Assembly (NCBI RefSeq): GCF_028281565.1
Contig: NZ_JANQJQ010000006.1
Span: forward strand, 1-64,000
Origin: Seonamhaeicola sp.
GTDB taxonomy: Bacteria > Bacteroidota > Bacteroidia > Flavobacteriales > Flavobacteriaceae
Reading direction: 5' to 3'
DNA: 64,000 nt
Below, one piece after another: positions 16,689-26,785 of the stretch (position 1 is its first letter; each line of letters opens with the position of its first letter). A program made the position numbers and the translations under genes. A model generated the notes under the pieces. The model was not told the DNA's origin, did not search any database, and saw only the letters and a list, made by a program, of their open reading frames with translations.

Positions 16689-18143
16689 CTACGCCAAAAT
16701 ATCTTTAACTACATGCCCGTGAACGTCGGTTAACCTAAATCGTCTCCCCAGGTATTTATAAGTTAATTTTTCATGATCGAGACCCATTAAATGCATTATG
16801 GTGGCTTGCAGATCATGAATATGCACAGGGTTTTTTACTATATTATATCCAAATTCATCTGTTTCTCCATAAGAAATGCCTCCTTTAACACCACCGCCAG
16901 CCATAAAAATACTGAAGCTTCTGGGGTGATGGTCTCTTCCATAATTGTCTTTCGTTAATTTCCCTTGACAATAGTTAGTTCTTCCAAATTCGCCACCCCA
17001 TATAACCAGGGTTTCATCCAGGAGCCCTCTTTGTTTCAGATCTGTAATTAATGCAGCCGATGCTTTATCTACGTCCAAAGCTTGTTTAGGCATTTCATTA
17101 GGTAAATTACCATGTTGGTCCCAACCCTGATGATACAATTGGACAAACCTAACACCAGCTTCAGAGAGTTTTCTTGCCAACAGGCAATTTGAGGCATAAG
17201 TTCCGGGTATCATAGAATCTGCCCCGTACATTTTAGTGATATGGTCGGGTTCTTTAGATAAATCTGTTATTTCGGGAACAGCCGTTTGCATTCTGAATGC
17301 CATTTCATACTGTCTAATTTTAGAATGGATTTCCGGATCTCCAAATTCAGCATGCCCCAGATTGTTTAGTTCCGCTAAATGGTCCAACATTTTTCTACGC
17401 TGAGCCTTGTCCATACCCTCTGGGTTGTTCAAATACAAAATTGGGTCTTCACTGGCACTCAATTGCACACCTTGATGGGTGCTATCCAGGAAACCATTGG
17501 ACCATAGTTTTGAATATACTCCTTGACCATTTCCCGATCCTTTTGACAATAGAACACAGAAAGCGGGTAGGTTTTTATTCTCACTACCTAAACCGTAGCT
17601 GAACCAGGACCCCATACTAGGTCTGTTACCTTGTTGTGCACCGGTTTGTAAGAATGTTAAGGCTGGATCATGATTAATGGCATCGGTGTGCATACTTTTA
17701 ATGACACAGATATCATCTGTGATTTTTGCAATATTTGGAAACAGGTCGCTTACCCATGTTCCCGACTTTCCATATTGTTTGAAGTCGAATTTGGAACCAA
17801 CCAGAGGAAAACTCTTTTGATTGGCGGTCATTCCTGTTAATCTTTGGCCTTGCCTGATAGAGTCCGGCAAATCCTGACCAAACATCTCATTCAGTTTTGG
17901 TTTGTAGTCAAAACTTTCCAATTGTGATGGTGCTCCATTTTGCGTAAGCATGATAATTCGCTTTGCTTTTGTGGCAAAATGTTTTATTCCAAGAGGCAAT
18001 TGGTCTTCAGATGCACCAGAACCTTTAAATAAATTAGGAATCAGCAAAGATCCAAGAGCGGCACCGCCAACTCCCATGGCCATTTTGCCCAAAAAATGCC
18101 TGCGATTTATGTTTAATCGATGTTCAAAGAATTCTTTATCCAT
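16689..18143 (-). CDS. DUF1501 protein, sulfatase-like fold, exported
   Basis: A 484-residue protein of the DUF1501 family, distantly related to alkaline-phosphatase/sulfatase folds. The N-terminus (NINRRHFLGKMAMGVGGAAL, about 12-31) is a twin-arginine-type signal. Conserved family stretches are MLTQNGAPSQLESFDYKP (about 66-83), the HTDAINHDPA segment and the C-terminal GGEFGRTNYCQG region (about 388-399) with GRDHHP. DUF1501 genes are abundant in Planctomycetes beside PSD1 genes, as here. Hydrolase activity on sulfated or phosphorylated material is inferred from fold only. It lies between PSD1 and the membrane cytochrome, with spacings of 7 and 3 bases. Confidence 0.85.
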   Translation of the reverse strand: MDKEFFEHRLNINRRHFLGKMAMGVGGAALGSLLIPNLFKGSGASEDQLPLGIKHFATKAKRIIMLTQNGAPSQLESFDYKPKLNEMFGQDLPDSIRQGQRLTGMTANQKSFPLVGSKFDFKQYGKSGTWVSDLFPNIAKITDDICVIKSMHTDAINHDPALTFLQTGAQQGNRPSMGSWFSYGLGSENKNLPAFCVLLSKGSGNGQGVYSKLWSNGFLDSTHQGVQLSASEDPILYLNNPEGMDKAQRRKMLDHLAELNNLGHAEFGDPEIHSKIRQYEMAFRMQTAVPEITDLSKEPDHITKMYGADSMIPGTYASNCLLARKLSEAGVRFVQLYHQGWDQHGNLPNEMPKQALDVDKASAALITDLKQRGLLDETLVIWGGEFGRTNYCQGKLTKDNYGRDHHPRSFSIFMAGGGVKGGISYGETDEFGYNIVKNPVHIHDLQATIMHLMGLDHEKLTYKYLGRRFRLTDVHGHVVKDILA

Positions 18144-18150
18144 TTGCTTT

Positions 18151-20457
18151 TTAGCTTTTCATTATTGTTTCTTCCATGTTGTACAGGGTATGTATGATTT
18201 GCATTAAAGAAGCAATCTCAATATCATTTCTTCCCTTAGAAATTGGGTATTCACCTACATCAATAAATGATCTGGCATTTTCAGTTTCGGATTTAAATAG
18301 TTCCTTTTGTTCATTGTAATAATTTACTAGTATCGTTTTTTCTTCTGGTTTGATTTTACGACAGATAATTAACTGAAAAGCTTTTTCAATTTTTTCTTCT
18401 ACGGATAGATTCTGGTTATTTAAACGCTCAGATAATACTCTGGAAGACTCCAAAACAGTTGGACTATTTAACATAATTAATGCCTGTAAAGGTGTAGAGG
18501 TGCTATGCCTTTTTACCTCACATTGATCTCTGGATGCTGCATCAAAAGTTGTTTGTACCGGAGGTAAAACGGTTCTTTTAATAAAGGTGTATATGCCACG
18601 GCGATAAAGTTTGTTTCCGTGATCTTGAACATATTGTGTTAGAAACCCCCGATTTGAGCTGGCAGAAGCCCAAAGATTATCTGGTTGATAGGGTTTTACA
18701 CTGGAACCTCCAATTTCCATATTTAACAACCCGCTGCTTTTTAATACATGATCTCTTATCATTTCAGCATTCAGACGTGTTCTGGGCATTCTGGATAAAT
18801 ATATATTTTCGGGATCTATGTCTAATTTTTTAGAATCAACTATGGCAGATTGCCTATAGGTAGCAGAAGTAACCATTTGTTTTATAAGTCTTTTTATATC
18901 CCAGCCATGTTCCCGAAAATCTATGGACAGCCAATTAAGCAATTCTAAATGAGACGGTAGGTCGCCTTGCATTCCAAAATCACCTGAGGTATTTACAATA
19001 CCACGTCCAAAAATATCCTGCCAAACCCGGTTTACATAAACCCTTGAGGTTAACGGATTCTTTGGATCGAATAACCATTTAGCCAGACCTAATCGGTTTG
19101 ATTTAAATTTACTTTTATCAAATTCTAAAATAGCCGCAGGTGTATCAAAATCTACGATTTCGCCTTTTCCGTCATAAACCCCCCGTTCAAGTACATGAGT
19201 TGTTCTTATACCAACGGAGTCTTTCATGACCATAACACGAATGGTATCTATAGATTTTTTGTTGATAAAGGGGAGGCTGTCATTAATTAACTCTGTTGAG
19301 AGTTCTATAAATGGGGGGTCTGCAAAAACACCTACTGCTGTGGCGTACAAGCCTTTTTCTGGTACTTTATCAAAAAAGGCAAAGGTTTTAAAATAGTCTT
19401 GTTGAGATATAGGATCGTACTTGTGATCATGACATTTTGCACACTCGTAAGTTAAACCCAAAAATGCTTTTCCAAAGGTATTTGTTCGATCGGTAACATA
19501 CTCAATACGGTATTCTTCATCAATAACACCACCTTCCTGTGTTATTTTATGATTTCTATTAAATCCTGTGGCGAGGACGGTTTCAATGTTTTTATCCGGT
19601 AAGAGGTCTCCTGCCAACTGCCAGGTGACAAATTTGTTGTAAGGGTAGTTTTCATTATAGGCATGAATGACCCAATCCCGCCAGGGCCACATAGTCCTTC
19701 CATCGTCATCTTGATAACCATGAGAATCAGCATATCGCGCTACATCAAGCCAAGGGACTGCCATTTTTTCCCCGTAATGCTTACTGGCTAAAAGTTTATC
19801 TACAATATGTTCGTAGGCATTACTTGAGGTATCGTTCAAAAACTCGTTTTGTAATTCAATCGATGGAGGCAAGCCGGTTAAGTCAAATGCCACCCGTTTT
19901 AAAAGACGTTCTTTTTTCGCCCCGGGGTTTGGTTGTAAACCATTGCTTTCAATCTTATTCAATATGAAATAGTCTATTTCATTAATAGTCCAGACCTCGT
20001 TGTTTACTTTTGGAAGTTCCGGTTTATTAGGAGGTGTAAAAGCCCAATGTGATTGATATTTTGCGCCCTGCTTGATCCATTTTTTTATAATTTTGATTTC
20101 GTACTCTGATAGCTTTAGGTTGGAGTCTGTAGGAGGCATTATTTTGGATGTGTCTTCTGAGGAAATCCTTAAAAAAACTTCCGACTCCAGAGGTTTGCCA
20201 CTTACTATAACATGCTTGTTGATATCATCTTTTAAAGCTTTAAAAGCACCTTCTTCTGTGTCCAATCGCAGTTCGGCAGCTCTTTTATTAGCATCGGGAC
20301 CATGGCAATTAAAACATTTGTCCGAAAGAATAGGTCTAACGTCAAAATTGTAATCAACAATTTTAGGGATTTCTTTTTTAGGAATATTTGTATATGCGCG
20401 ATGGTCTTTACAGGAAGACACTATTATTAACCCAATTAATATAAATCTCAGATTCAT
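18151..20457 (-). CDS. PSD1 / planctomycete cytochrome C (DUF1549-DUF1553) lipoprotein
   Basis: A 768-residue protein with a lipoprotein signal (LIGLIIVSSC, Cys about residue 16). It then has a planctomycete-type cytochrome c domain with CFNCH (about 48-52), DUF1549 (about 155-365) including a second CxxCH site in YECAKCHDHKYDP (about 338-350), and DUF1553 (about 455-720) with SRVYVNRVWQDIFGRGIV. The architecture is the standard PSD1 layout. The two CxxCH motifs suggest a periplasmic or surface di-heme redox protein. It directly abuts the propeller gene (stop 20458) and precedes DUF1501. The reaction is unknown. Confidence 0.87.
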   Translation of the reverse strand: MNLRFILIGLIIVSSCKDHRAYTNIPKKEIPKIVDYNFDVRPILSDKCFNCHGPDANKRAAELRLDTEEGAFKALKDDINKHVIVSGKPLESEVFLRISSEDTSKIMPPTDSNLKLSEYEIKIIKKWIKQGAKYQSHWAFTPPNKPELPKVNNEVWTINEIDYFILNKIESNGLQPNPGAKKERLLKRVAFDLTGLPPSIELQNEFLNDTSSNAYEHIVDKLLASKHYGEKMAVPWLDVARYADSHGYQDDDGRTMWPWRDWVIHAYNENYPYNKFVTWQLAGDLLPDKNIETVLATGFNRNHKITQEGGVIDEEYRIEYVTDRTNTFGKAFLGLTYECAKCHDHKYDPISQQDYFKTFAFFDKVPEKGLYATAVGVFADPPFIELSTELINDSLPFINKKSIDTIRVMVMKDSVGIRTTHVLERGVYDGKGEIVDFDTPAAILEFDKSKFKSNRLGLAKWLFDPKNPLTSRVYVNRVWQDIFGRGIVNTSGDFGMQGDLPSHLELLNWLSIDFREHGWDIKRLIKQMVTSATYRQSAIVDSKKLDIDPENIYLSRMPRTRLNAEMIRDHVLKSSGLLNMEIGGSSVKPYQPDNLWASASSNRGFLTQYVQDHGNKLYRRGIYTFIKRTVLPPVQTTFDAASRDQCEVKRHSTSTPLQALIMLNSPTVLESSRVLSERLNNQNLSVEEKIEKAFQLIICRKIKPEEKTILVNYYNEQKELFKSETENARSFIDVGEYPISKGRNDIEIASLMQIIHTLYNMEETIMKS

Positions 20458-21513
20458 TTATACTCTTTCTAATTTTATAGGATATGATTTGTTGGCATTC
20501 CATTGGCAGATGTAAAGATTTTTATCTTCATCTACACAAACATCATGACAATGGTGGAATATAGGAGTACTTTGAAGCATAAGTTGAAGTTCTGTGTCTT
20601 CATATTTTGGTTCTGTACCACCGGGGTTAGAAATTACTTTATCATTTTTATCTAAAATGGTAACAAAACCAGAGTTAGGAACACGTTCTAAATATTTCAT
20701 TCTGGACCAACAAACACCTGAATAAATATTTTCCTCATCTATTACAGGTCTGCAAACGTAGGCTCCTGGCAGAAAAATAGTAGATATATATTTACCATCA
20801 AGCGTAAATCTTTTAAACGAATTATGCCCTCTGGATGTACATAAAAGGGTTATGTTATTGGGGTCTCTATCATCAATAGCAACTCCATGAGCATTGTTTA
20901 ACTGTTCATCGTTATGTCCTCTTCCTCCAAATTTTCTAATGAATTCTCCATCTTTATTAAACTGTAAAATCCAATCAGAGCCATAGCCATCAGAAACATA
21001 AATGTCACCATTAGGAGCAATGGCTGTTTCTGTCGGTTTATAGTTCATGTTTTTACTATATACTCCAATGTCTTGAGGTTTGGGTAACTCCATTAGAACT
21101 TTTCCGTCTACGGTAGTTTTTACAACTTTACCTTCCGGATCTGTAATAAACAGCATGTCTTCATTACCTTCCTTAAATAGGGTCAATCCATGTCCGGATT
21201 TGTATTCATGCCCCCAGGTTGAAATTAATTTACCGGACTTATCATAAATAATGATATTGTTTTTGGTTTCATCGGTAATCATAATTAAACGACCTCTTGA
21301 ATCCAAAACCATTTCATGGCAATTCTTTATAGGTGTGCTGTTAGGGTCTAAGTTTCCCCAGGATTTATGGACACGATAGGTATGATCTCCATGTCCTATA
21401 ATGTCATCATGTAATTCAGGTTTCTTTAATATTGTAAAGGCATAAGTAGGTACTGATAAAGCCGTACTTGCTAATGTTGTTTTTTTTACAAAGTCTCTTC
21501 GTGAGTTTGCCAT
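20458..21513 (-). CDS. Exported NHL/six-bladed beta-propeller protein
   Basis: A 351-residue protein with a twin-arginine signal (SRRDFVKKTTLASTALS, about 3-19). Repeated NHL-type blades follow: DSRGRLIMITDE, APNGDIYVSDGYGSD (about 161-175), FGGRGHNDEQLNNAHGVAID (about 194-213) and HCHDVCVDEDKNLYICQW near the end. Propellers of this type include peptidyl-alpha-hydroxyglycine lyase-like proteins, but no catalytic assignment is safe. It is the first gene of the four-gene block after the hybrid regulator, separated from it by 158 bases that may hold a promoter. Confidence 0.83.
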   Translation of the reverse strand: MANSRRDFVKKTTLASTALSVPTYAFTILKKPELHDDIIGHGDHTYRVHKSWGNLDPNSTPIKNCHEMVLDSRGRLIMITDETKNNIIIYDKSGKLISTWGHEYKSGHGLTLFKEGNEDMLFITDPEGKVVKTTVDGKVLMELPKPQDIGVYSKNMNYKPTETAIAPNGDIYVSDGYGSDWILQFNKDGEFIRKFGGRGHNDEQLNNAHGVAIDDRDPNNITLLCTSRGHNSFKRFTLDGKYISTIFLPGAYVCRPVIDEENIYSGVCWSRMKYLERVPNSGFVTILDKNDKVISNPGGTEPKYEDTELQLMLQSTPIFHHCHDVCVDEDKNLYICQWNANKSYPIKLERV

Positions 21514-21671
21514 GGTATTTTAGTGTTTTATATTTATTGAAAGGAGAAATCCTGAAAAACAAAACCAAAAGATTTTATTAATCAAAAGAATGCTTTCAAA
21601 ATTAACCTGAAACCTAAAAAGCAAAGGTGGACTTTTTGTATAAAATGTTGCAAATATTGAACAAAGAGCTC

Positions 21672-24600
21672 CTATACGGACTTCCTGGGAAGATAGTGAG
21701 ACGGCGGATTACCAAATTCTTTTTTAAACGAGCGACTAAAATATCGGTTATCGTTATAACCTGTTTTATAGGCTATTTCTTTTAATGTATGGTGCCCCTC
21801 TTTAATAAGTTGCATTGCAATGGAAAGCCTGTAAGAATTGATATATTCAATAATGGATTTTCCAGTAAGCGCTTGAATTTTTCTGTAGAGTTGAGATCTT
21901 CCAATGCCTAGTTCAGAGCAAAGTTTATCAATGGAAAGCTCCGAATTTTCAAGATGTTCATTTAGCTTTAGATTGATTTTTTCCAGATATTTATCGGTAG
22001 TTTCTATATTTGAACTATTAGCCTTTGCACTAGTTTGTTTTTCGAAGTTTTTAAGCAATTGATATCTGCTATCCAGTATGTTTTTAATTTTAAGCTTGAT
22101 TTCGGAAATGTTGAAAGGCTTTTGAATGTAATCTTCGGCACCTGTGGTCAACCCCTTAATTTTGTTATCAACTCCTGTTTTTGCGGTTAAAAATAAAACT
22201 GGAATATGGGAAGTCAGGTCATTACTTTTTAATTGATTGGCCAGTTGAATGCCATCAGACTCAGGCATCATAATATCGCTAATAATAACATCTGGTAATG
22301 TTGCTATGGCAATTTGTAAACCTTCTTTGCCATTTTCTGCTCCAATGACCTGATAACGCTCTTTTAATTCATCTGAAATGTAGTTTCGAATATCGTTATT
22401 GTCTTCTACTATTAAAACCAAGGTTTTATCGGAGTCAATTTCTGCAAGTTTGAGATTTTTGGCAACATTTTCATCGGGATAATCTTCATAACCTATAGGA
22501 ATCTCAACCTTAAAGTGGCATCCTTCTTTGGTGTCGGTTTTTAGCTCAATTTTTCCCCTATGAAGTTCAACCAGTTCGGCTGTAAGCGATAACCCTATGC
22601 CACTACTGTATCCAAAGTCCGGGTCTTTATCCAGGCGATAAAAACGTTCAAATACCTTTTCCCTATATTTCATGGGTATTCCTGAGCCATTATCAATAAC
22701 ATGAATTTCCATAGTACCACTGGAAACCTTATTATCTTGATTTAGTTCAATATCCTTGAGACGCACCAATAACTCAACTTGTCCACCATTTGGGGTATAC
22801 TTAAAAGCATTAGAAATAAGATTAGTTACTATTTTTTTCAGGACATCAGAATCAAAATACAGTTCGACCATTTTGGTTGGAAGTTCATTAATATACCTGA
22901 TACCTTTTTCCTTAGACAGGTATAAGGATGATGCGTTGATATTATTAAAAACCGAAAAATCCTTTTGTGCCGTAATTATGAGTTTTCGATCACTTTCTAA
23001 TTTTCTGAAATCCAGAATTTGATTAACCAGTTCTAACAGTCTTGAACTGTTACGATGCATCATTTCCAAAACCTTATTATTTGGTTTTATATTTTCCTGA
23101 ACGAACTTATCTAAAGGTGAGGTGAGTAAGGTTAGAGGTGTGCGTAATTCGTGAGATATATTTGTAAAAAACTTAAGTTTCATTTTAGCGACTTCTTCAA
23201 ACCGCTTTACACGTTCTTTTTCAATTTCAAATTTGGAACGATTTCGTTCTTTTCTAATCACCAGCCAAAGGACCAGAGCAAAAGCTCCCGAGATAAGGCA
23301 AACGCCTAAAATTTTAACCCATAAACGCTCCCAGAAAGGAGGATGCACATAAACACTCACCTCTTTTAAATCTTCACCCCAAACACCATGTTCATTGGTG
23401 GCTTTTACCATGAAAGTATAATTCCCGGAAGGAATATTGGTATACGTTGCTTTTTGATTATTATGGGCTTGAACCCAGGACTCGTCATAGCCATCTAATT
23501 TGTAAGCGAACTTGCAACGACCATTATTATTGTAATTGATAACCTGAAACTCAAATTCAAACTTTTTGTCACTGTAGCTTAAGTTAACGCTATTTTCAAT
23601 CTCTATATTTTTGGTAATGTAACTGCTATTTGGAGATACAATTTCATTATTTACCCACAACCGTGAAATATATAATTTGGGACTCTCATCATTTTCTTTA
23701 ACCTCTTTGGGGTCAAAAATCATAAGCTCCTTATCCGTATTAAAAACGAGTTCGCCGGTTTCTAAATGCAAACTGGATCTTCCTATTCTATGGGAAGGCA
23801 AGCCATCTTGTTCAATTAAAATACGGACTTTATCATGCTTATAGTCATATTTTATAAGTCCGTTAAGAGTTCCAATCCAAAAATTATTTTCGGAATCCTG
23901 TTCAATTGAATTAACAATTTTGTCCTTTATTATAGGATTATCACATTGTGTAAAAGTTCCGGTTATCTCATCCAGTTTACATAATCCAGCCCTGGTTCCT
24001 ATCCAAAGTTGATGTTCATTGTCTTCGAATATGTCATTGACAAAATTGTTGTTCAAAGTTGTTTTGTCTCCAATTTTGTGTCTGTAATGAAGAAACTCCT
24101 GTGATTCCGGAAGATATTTTTTTAATCCATCGCCTTCGGTTCCGATCCAAATCTCACCTTTGCTATCTTCAAATATGGCTATCGCATGATGAAAATACCC
24201 AATGCCATTAGGTTCATTCCAATCACATTCGAAGTGTGTGATTTGTTTTGATACCATGTCATATTTGGAAACACCAAGGATCTCACCAACCCATAGTTGT
24301 TTGTTTTTGGTTTGAATTGCTGCATAAGGTCTGGGGTTCTTAGAGGTTTGAGGTAATTGCTGAATCAAATCTCCTTCAAATGTAAATTCATAATAGAAAC
24401 TGTTATCTACCACCCAGACATTGTTGTTTTCGTTCGTAGCAATGAATGGTCTCCCATGAAACTCTATTTTTAGTTTTTGAAGTTCCTTAGACGACTTGTC
24501 AAGTATATAAATACCGTTGGCTTCAGAAACCCAATAATTGGAATTAGTTTTAGCTATAACTCCTTTAAAACTTTCTTTGAAAAAAGGTTTAAAAAATGTC

Positions 24601-25619
24601 GTTGTTCTTTCTATATGGAAAAAACTGCCTGAATGATCTAATACCCAGGAAGTATTCTTTTTAATATTATGGAATATTCTTGCCAGTGAAAATCCCGTTT
24701 CAGAGTCAAACAATGTATTTAATCTAATCTCTTGCTTGAGGTTCAAATTCTGATCGGTAATAAACATCGTGTCTCCACTTAAAAACCAACAGTTGTCGTC
24801 ATCTTCTTTTTCCATTCCATGGGCATACCCATTGGTAAGGTCTATTTCCGAGAATTTATTTTTGGGATTGTAAATTAAAAACCGTTCAGATGCCGTAATC
24901 AATTTTCCATTAAAGTATTCCAGTTTGCTATGAAATTGAGATGTTGTTTCAGGTGTTTTGAAAATACGTTCAAATGTTTGTGTTTTGGGATTGAATATAT
25001 TGAGTCCTTTCCAGGTGGCCACTACCAACTTTCCATTTGAGATTTCTTCAATATCAATAACGTTGTCATGACTAATACTGGAGGTATCATTCAAGTCAAA
25101 TTTGAATGATTTAAAGGTATTGGTTTTGCGATTCATTAAATTTAAGCCGCCACCGTCCGTACCTATATAAAAATGATTGTCTTTTGTTTCGAATATGGTT
25201 TGTATTTCATTGAAACTGAGGCTTTCCGGGTTTTCTTCGTTATGGGTAAATCGCTGAAAGCAATCACAATTTCTATTGTATTTTAGTAGCCCTCCTCCAT
25301 ATGTTCCAATCCATAATGTGTTTTGCTTATCTTCATAGAGGGAACTAATATTGTTATCTGTAATACTGGTTTTATCGGTTTCGTCTTTTAAATAATTTTT
25401 GAAGTTTTTGCCATCATATCGCCATAACCCATTAGTCGAACCTATCCATAGAAAACCATAGGAATCTTCTAAAATAGCATTGGCTCTTGTTTCGATTGGT
25501 AGTTTAAACTGAGTAATCTTAAAACGGTCTATAAATTTTTGCGCATAAAGATTTTGAGCAAAGAATAATAGAAGGGCAGATAAGAAAAATATATATTTTA
25601 TATTCTTACTCGGAGACAT
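21672..25619 (-). CDS. Hybrid two-component system sensor-regulator (HTCS)
   Basis: A 1315-residue one-protein two-component system. It has a signal peptide (about 1-26), periplasmic two-component-propeller repeats (about 30-640), a Y_Y_Y domain (about 680-755) and a membrane helix (about 765-785). The kinase has its phospho-acceptor His at 823 within SHELRTPLTLL and an ATPase domain with NLISNAFKYTPNGG. The receiver domain has its phospho-acceptor Asp at 1115 in SDIMMPESDG. An AraC-type DNA-binding domain (about 1215-1315) completes the protein. In Bacteroidetes such proteins usually sense glycan fragments and control neighbouring genes. Here the neighbours are PSD1/DUF1501 genes with no SusC/SusD pair, so the ligand is open. 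Confidence 0.95.
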   Translation of the reverse strand: MSPSKNIKYIFFLSALLLFFAQNLYAQKFIDRFKITQFKLPIETRANAILEDSYGFLWIGSTNGLWRYDGKNFKNYLKDETDKTSITDNNISSLYEDKQNTLWIGTYGGGLLKYNRNCDCFQRFTHNEENPESLSFNEIQTIFETKDNHFYIGTDGGGLNLMNRKTNTFKSFKFDLNDTSSISHDNVIDIEEISNGKLVVATWKGLNIFNPKTQTFERIFKTPETTSQFHSKLEYFNGKLITASERFLIYNPKNKFSEIDLTNGYAHGMEKEDDDNCWFLSGDTMFITDQNLNLKQEIRLNTLFDSETGFSLARIFHNIKKNTSWVLDHSGSFFHIERTTTFFKPFFKESFKGVIAKTNSNYWVSEANGIYILDKSSKELQKLKIEFHGRPFIATNENNNVWVVDNSFYYEFTFEGDLIQQLPQTSKNPRPYAAIQTKNKQLWVGEILGVSKYDMVSKQITHFECDWNEPNGIGYFHHAIAIFEDSKGEIWIGTEGDGLKKYLPESQEFLHYRHKIGDKTTLNNNFVNDIFEDNEHQLWIGTRAGLCKLDEITGTFTQCDNPIIKDKIVNSIEQDSENNFWIGTLNGLIKYDYKHDKVRILIEQDGLPSHRIGRSSLHLETGELVFNTDKELMIFDPKEVKENDESPKLYISRLWVNNEIVSPNSSYITKNIEIENSVNLSYSDKKFEFEFQVINYNNNGRCKFAYKLDGYDESWVQAHNNQKATYTNIPSGNYTFMVKATNEHGVWGEDLKEVSVYVHPPFWERLWVKILGVCLISGAFALVLWLVIRKERNRSKFEIEKERVKRFEEVAKMKLKFFTNISHELRTPLTLLTSPLDKFVQENIKPNNKVLEMMHRNSSRLLELVNQILDFRKLESDRKLIITAQKDFSVFNNINASSLYLSKEKGIRYINELPTKMVELYFDSDVLKKIVTNLISNAFKYTPNGGQVELLVRLKDIELNQDNKVSSGTMEIHVIDNGSGIPMKYREKVFERFYRLDKDPDFGYSSGIGLSLTAELVELHRGKIELKTDTKEGCHFKVEIPIGYEDYPDENVAKNLKLAEIDSDKTLVLIVEDNNDIRNYISDELKERYQVIGAENGKEGLQIAIATLPDVIISDIMMPESDGIQLANQLKSNDLTSHIPVLFLTAKTGVDNKIKGLTTGAEDYIQKPFNISEIKLKIKNILDSRYQLLKNFEKQTSAKANSSNIETTDKYLEKINLKLNEHLENSELSIDKLCSELGIGRSQLYRKIQALTGKSIIEYINSYRLSIAMQLIKEGHHTLKEIAYKTGYNDNRYFSRSFKKEFGNPPSHYLPRKSV

Positions 25620-25730
25620 GAATAAACCGCTTTTAATTTAGTTTCTAAATATACATAAAGTGACTGTTGTTTAGAAATTTAGCATTAATAGCAGTCTTGT
25701 AAAAAAGCTTAATTAATTTGAAATTATACC

Positions 25731-26699
25731 TTAATACCCAACCTTTTCTCTCACTCTGTTTAGAACCTCATTGGCTACCAATTTCGCTTTTTCAGCACCT
25801 TTAGCAAGCGCTTTATCAAGTTCATCAAGGTTGTTCATGTAATAGTTGTATGTTTCTCTTTCTGAAGCAAATGTTTCAACAATTAACTCAAATAAAGCCT
25901 GTTTGGCGTGCCCGTAACCGTAGCCGCCGTTTTCATAATTTGCTTTCATGGTTTCCTTCTGCTGGTCATTGGCTAAAAGGCTGTAGATGGCAAAACAGTT
26001 ACAGGTTTTCCAATCTTTGGGATCTTCCAAAGGCGTGCTATCGGTTTTGATAGTCATGATCTGCTTTCGAAGTTTTTTATCGTCTAAAAAGATATTAATG
26101 ATATTCCCTTTACTTTTACTCATCTTTTCTCCATCAGTCCCCGGAATAAGCATAGTCTCTTTTTGAATATCGGCTTTAGGCAGCACAAATGTTTCTCCTA
26201 CTTTAGAGTGGAAACGCGAAGCCACGTCTCGTGTCATTTCAATATGTTGCTCCTGGTCTTTTCCTACCGGAATAATTTCGGCATCGTACATTAAAATATC
26301 GGCGGCCATGAGCATAGGATATGTAAATAATCCGGAATTTACATCTTCCAATCTATCGGCTTTATCCTTAAAACTATGGGCTAATGTTAAACGTTGGTAA
26401 GGGAAGAAGCAGTTTAAGTACCAGGTTAATTCGGTTACTTGCGGCACATCACTTTGCCTGTAAAACACACTTTTTTCAATATCTAAGCCAAATGCTAACC
26501 AGGCAGCAGCAGTTGAATATGTATTCTCTCTTAGGGTTTTGGCATCTTTGATCTGTGTTAAAGAATGCAGGTTTGCAATAAACAAATAAGAATCATTGTC
26601 AGGTTTTTCAGCCATTTTAATTGCCGGAATTATAGCGCCTAAAATATTTCCTAAATGAGGTGTTCCTGTACTTTGTATGCCCGTGAGTATTCTTGCCAT
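25731..26699 (-). CDS. trpS: Tryptophanyl-tRNA synthetase
   Basis: Charges tRNA-Trp. The 322-residue class Ic enzyme shows the HIGH-type motif PHLGN (about 14-18) and the KMSKS loop EKMSKSKGN (about 191-199). GKDQEQHIEMTRDVA (about 145-159) is the substrate region. It stands alone, with a -7 box TAAATTTG on the minus strand at 26716-26723. Confidence 0.97.
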   Translation of the reverse strand: MARILTGIQSTGTPHLGNILGAIIPAIKMAEKPDNDSYLFIANLHSLTQIKDAKTLRENTYSTAAAWLAFGLDIEKSVFYRQSDVPQVTELTWYLNCFFPYQRLTLAHSFKDKADRLEDVNSGLFTYPMLMAADILMYDAEIIPVGKDQEQHIEMTRDVASRFHSKVGETFVLPKADIQKETMLIPGTDGEKMSKSKGNIINIFLDDKKLRKQIMTIKTDSTPLEDPKDWKTCNCFAIYSLLANDQQKETMKANYENGGYGYGHAKQALFELIVETFASERETYNYYMNNLDELDKALAKGAEKAKLVANEVLNRVREKVGY

Positions 26700-26715
26700 G
26701 ATGTGAAATAAACCG

Positions 26716-26723
26716 CAAATTTA
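26716..26723 (-). promoter_or_regulatory. -7 promoter box for trpS
   Basis: On the minus strand it reads TAAATTTG, a full TAnnTTTG match, 16 bases before the ATG at 26699. Confidence 0.5.
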
Positions 26724-26740
26724 AAGATAAGTTATGCAAT

Positions 26741-26766
26741 AAAAAAAGTGGCAAACGCCACTTTTA
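26741..26766 (-). terminator. Intrinsic terminator of the GlsB-like gene
   Basis: AAAAGTGGC and GCCACTTTT pair around a 4-base loop. On the minus strand the stem is followed by a run of T residues. It lies 20 bases beyond the stop of the gene at 26786 and just upstream of the trpS promoter. Confidence 0.8.
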
Positions 26767-26785
26767 TATATTTTTTATAGAAAAT

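Noticed and set aside
14568-25619. Polysaccharide utilisation locus
   Set aside because: The hybrid regulator is of the usual type, but there is no SusC/SusD pair and no recognisable glycoside hydrolase or lyase, so the term is not supported.
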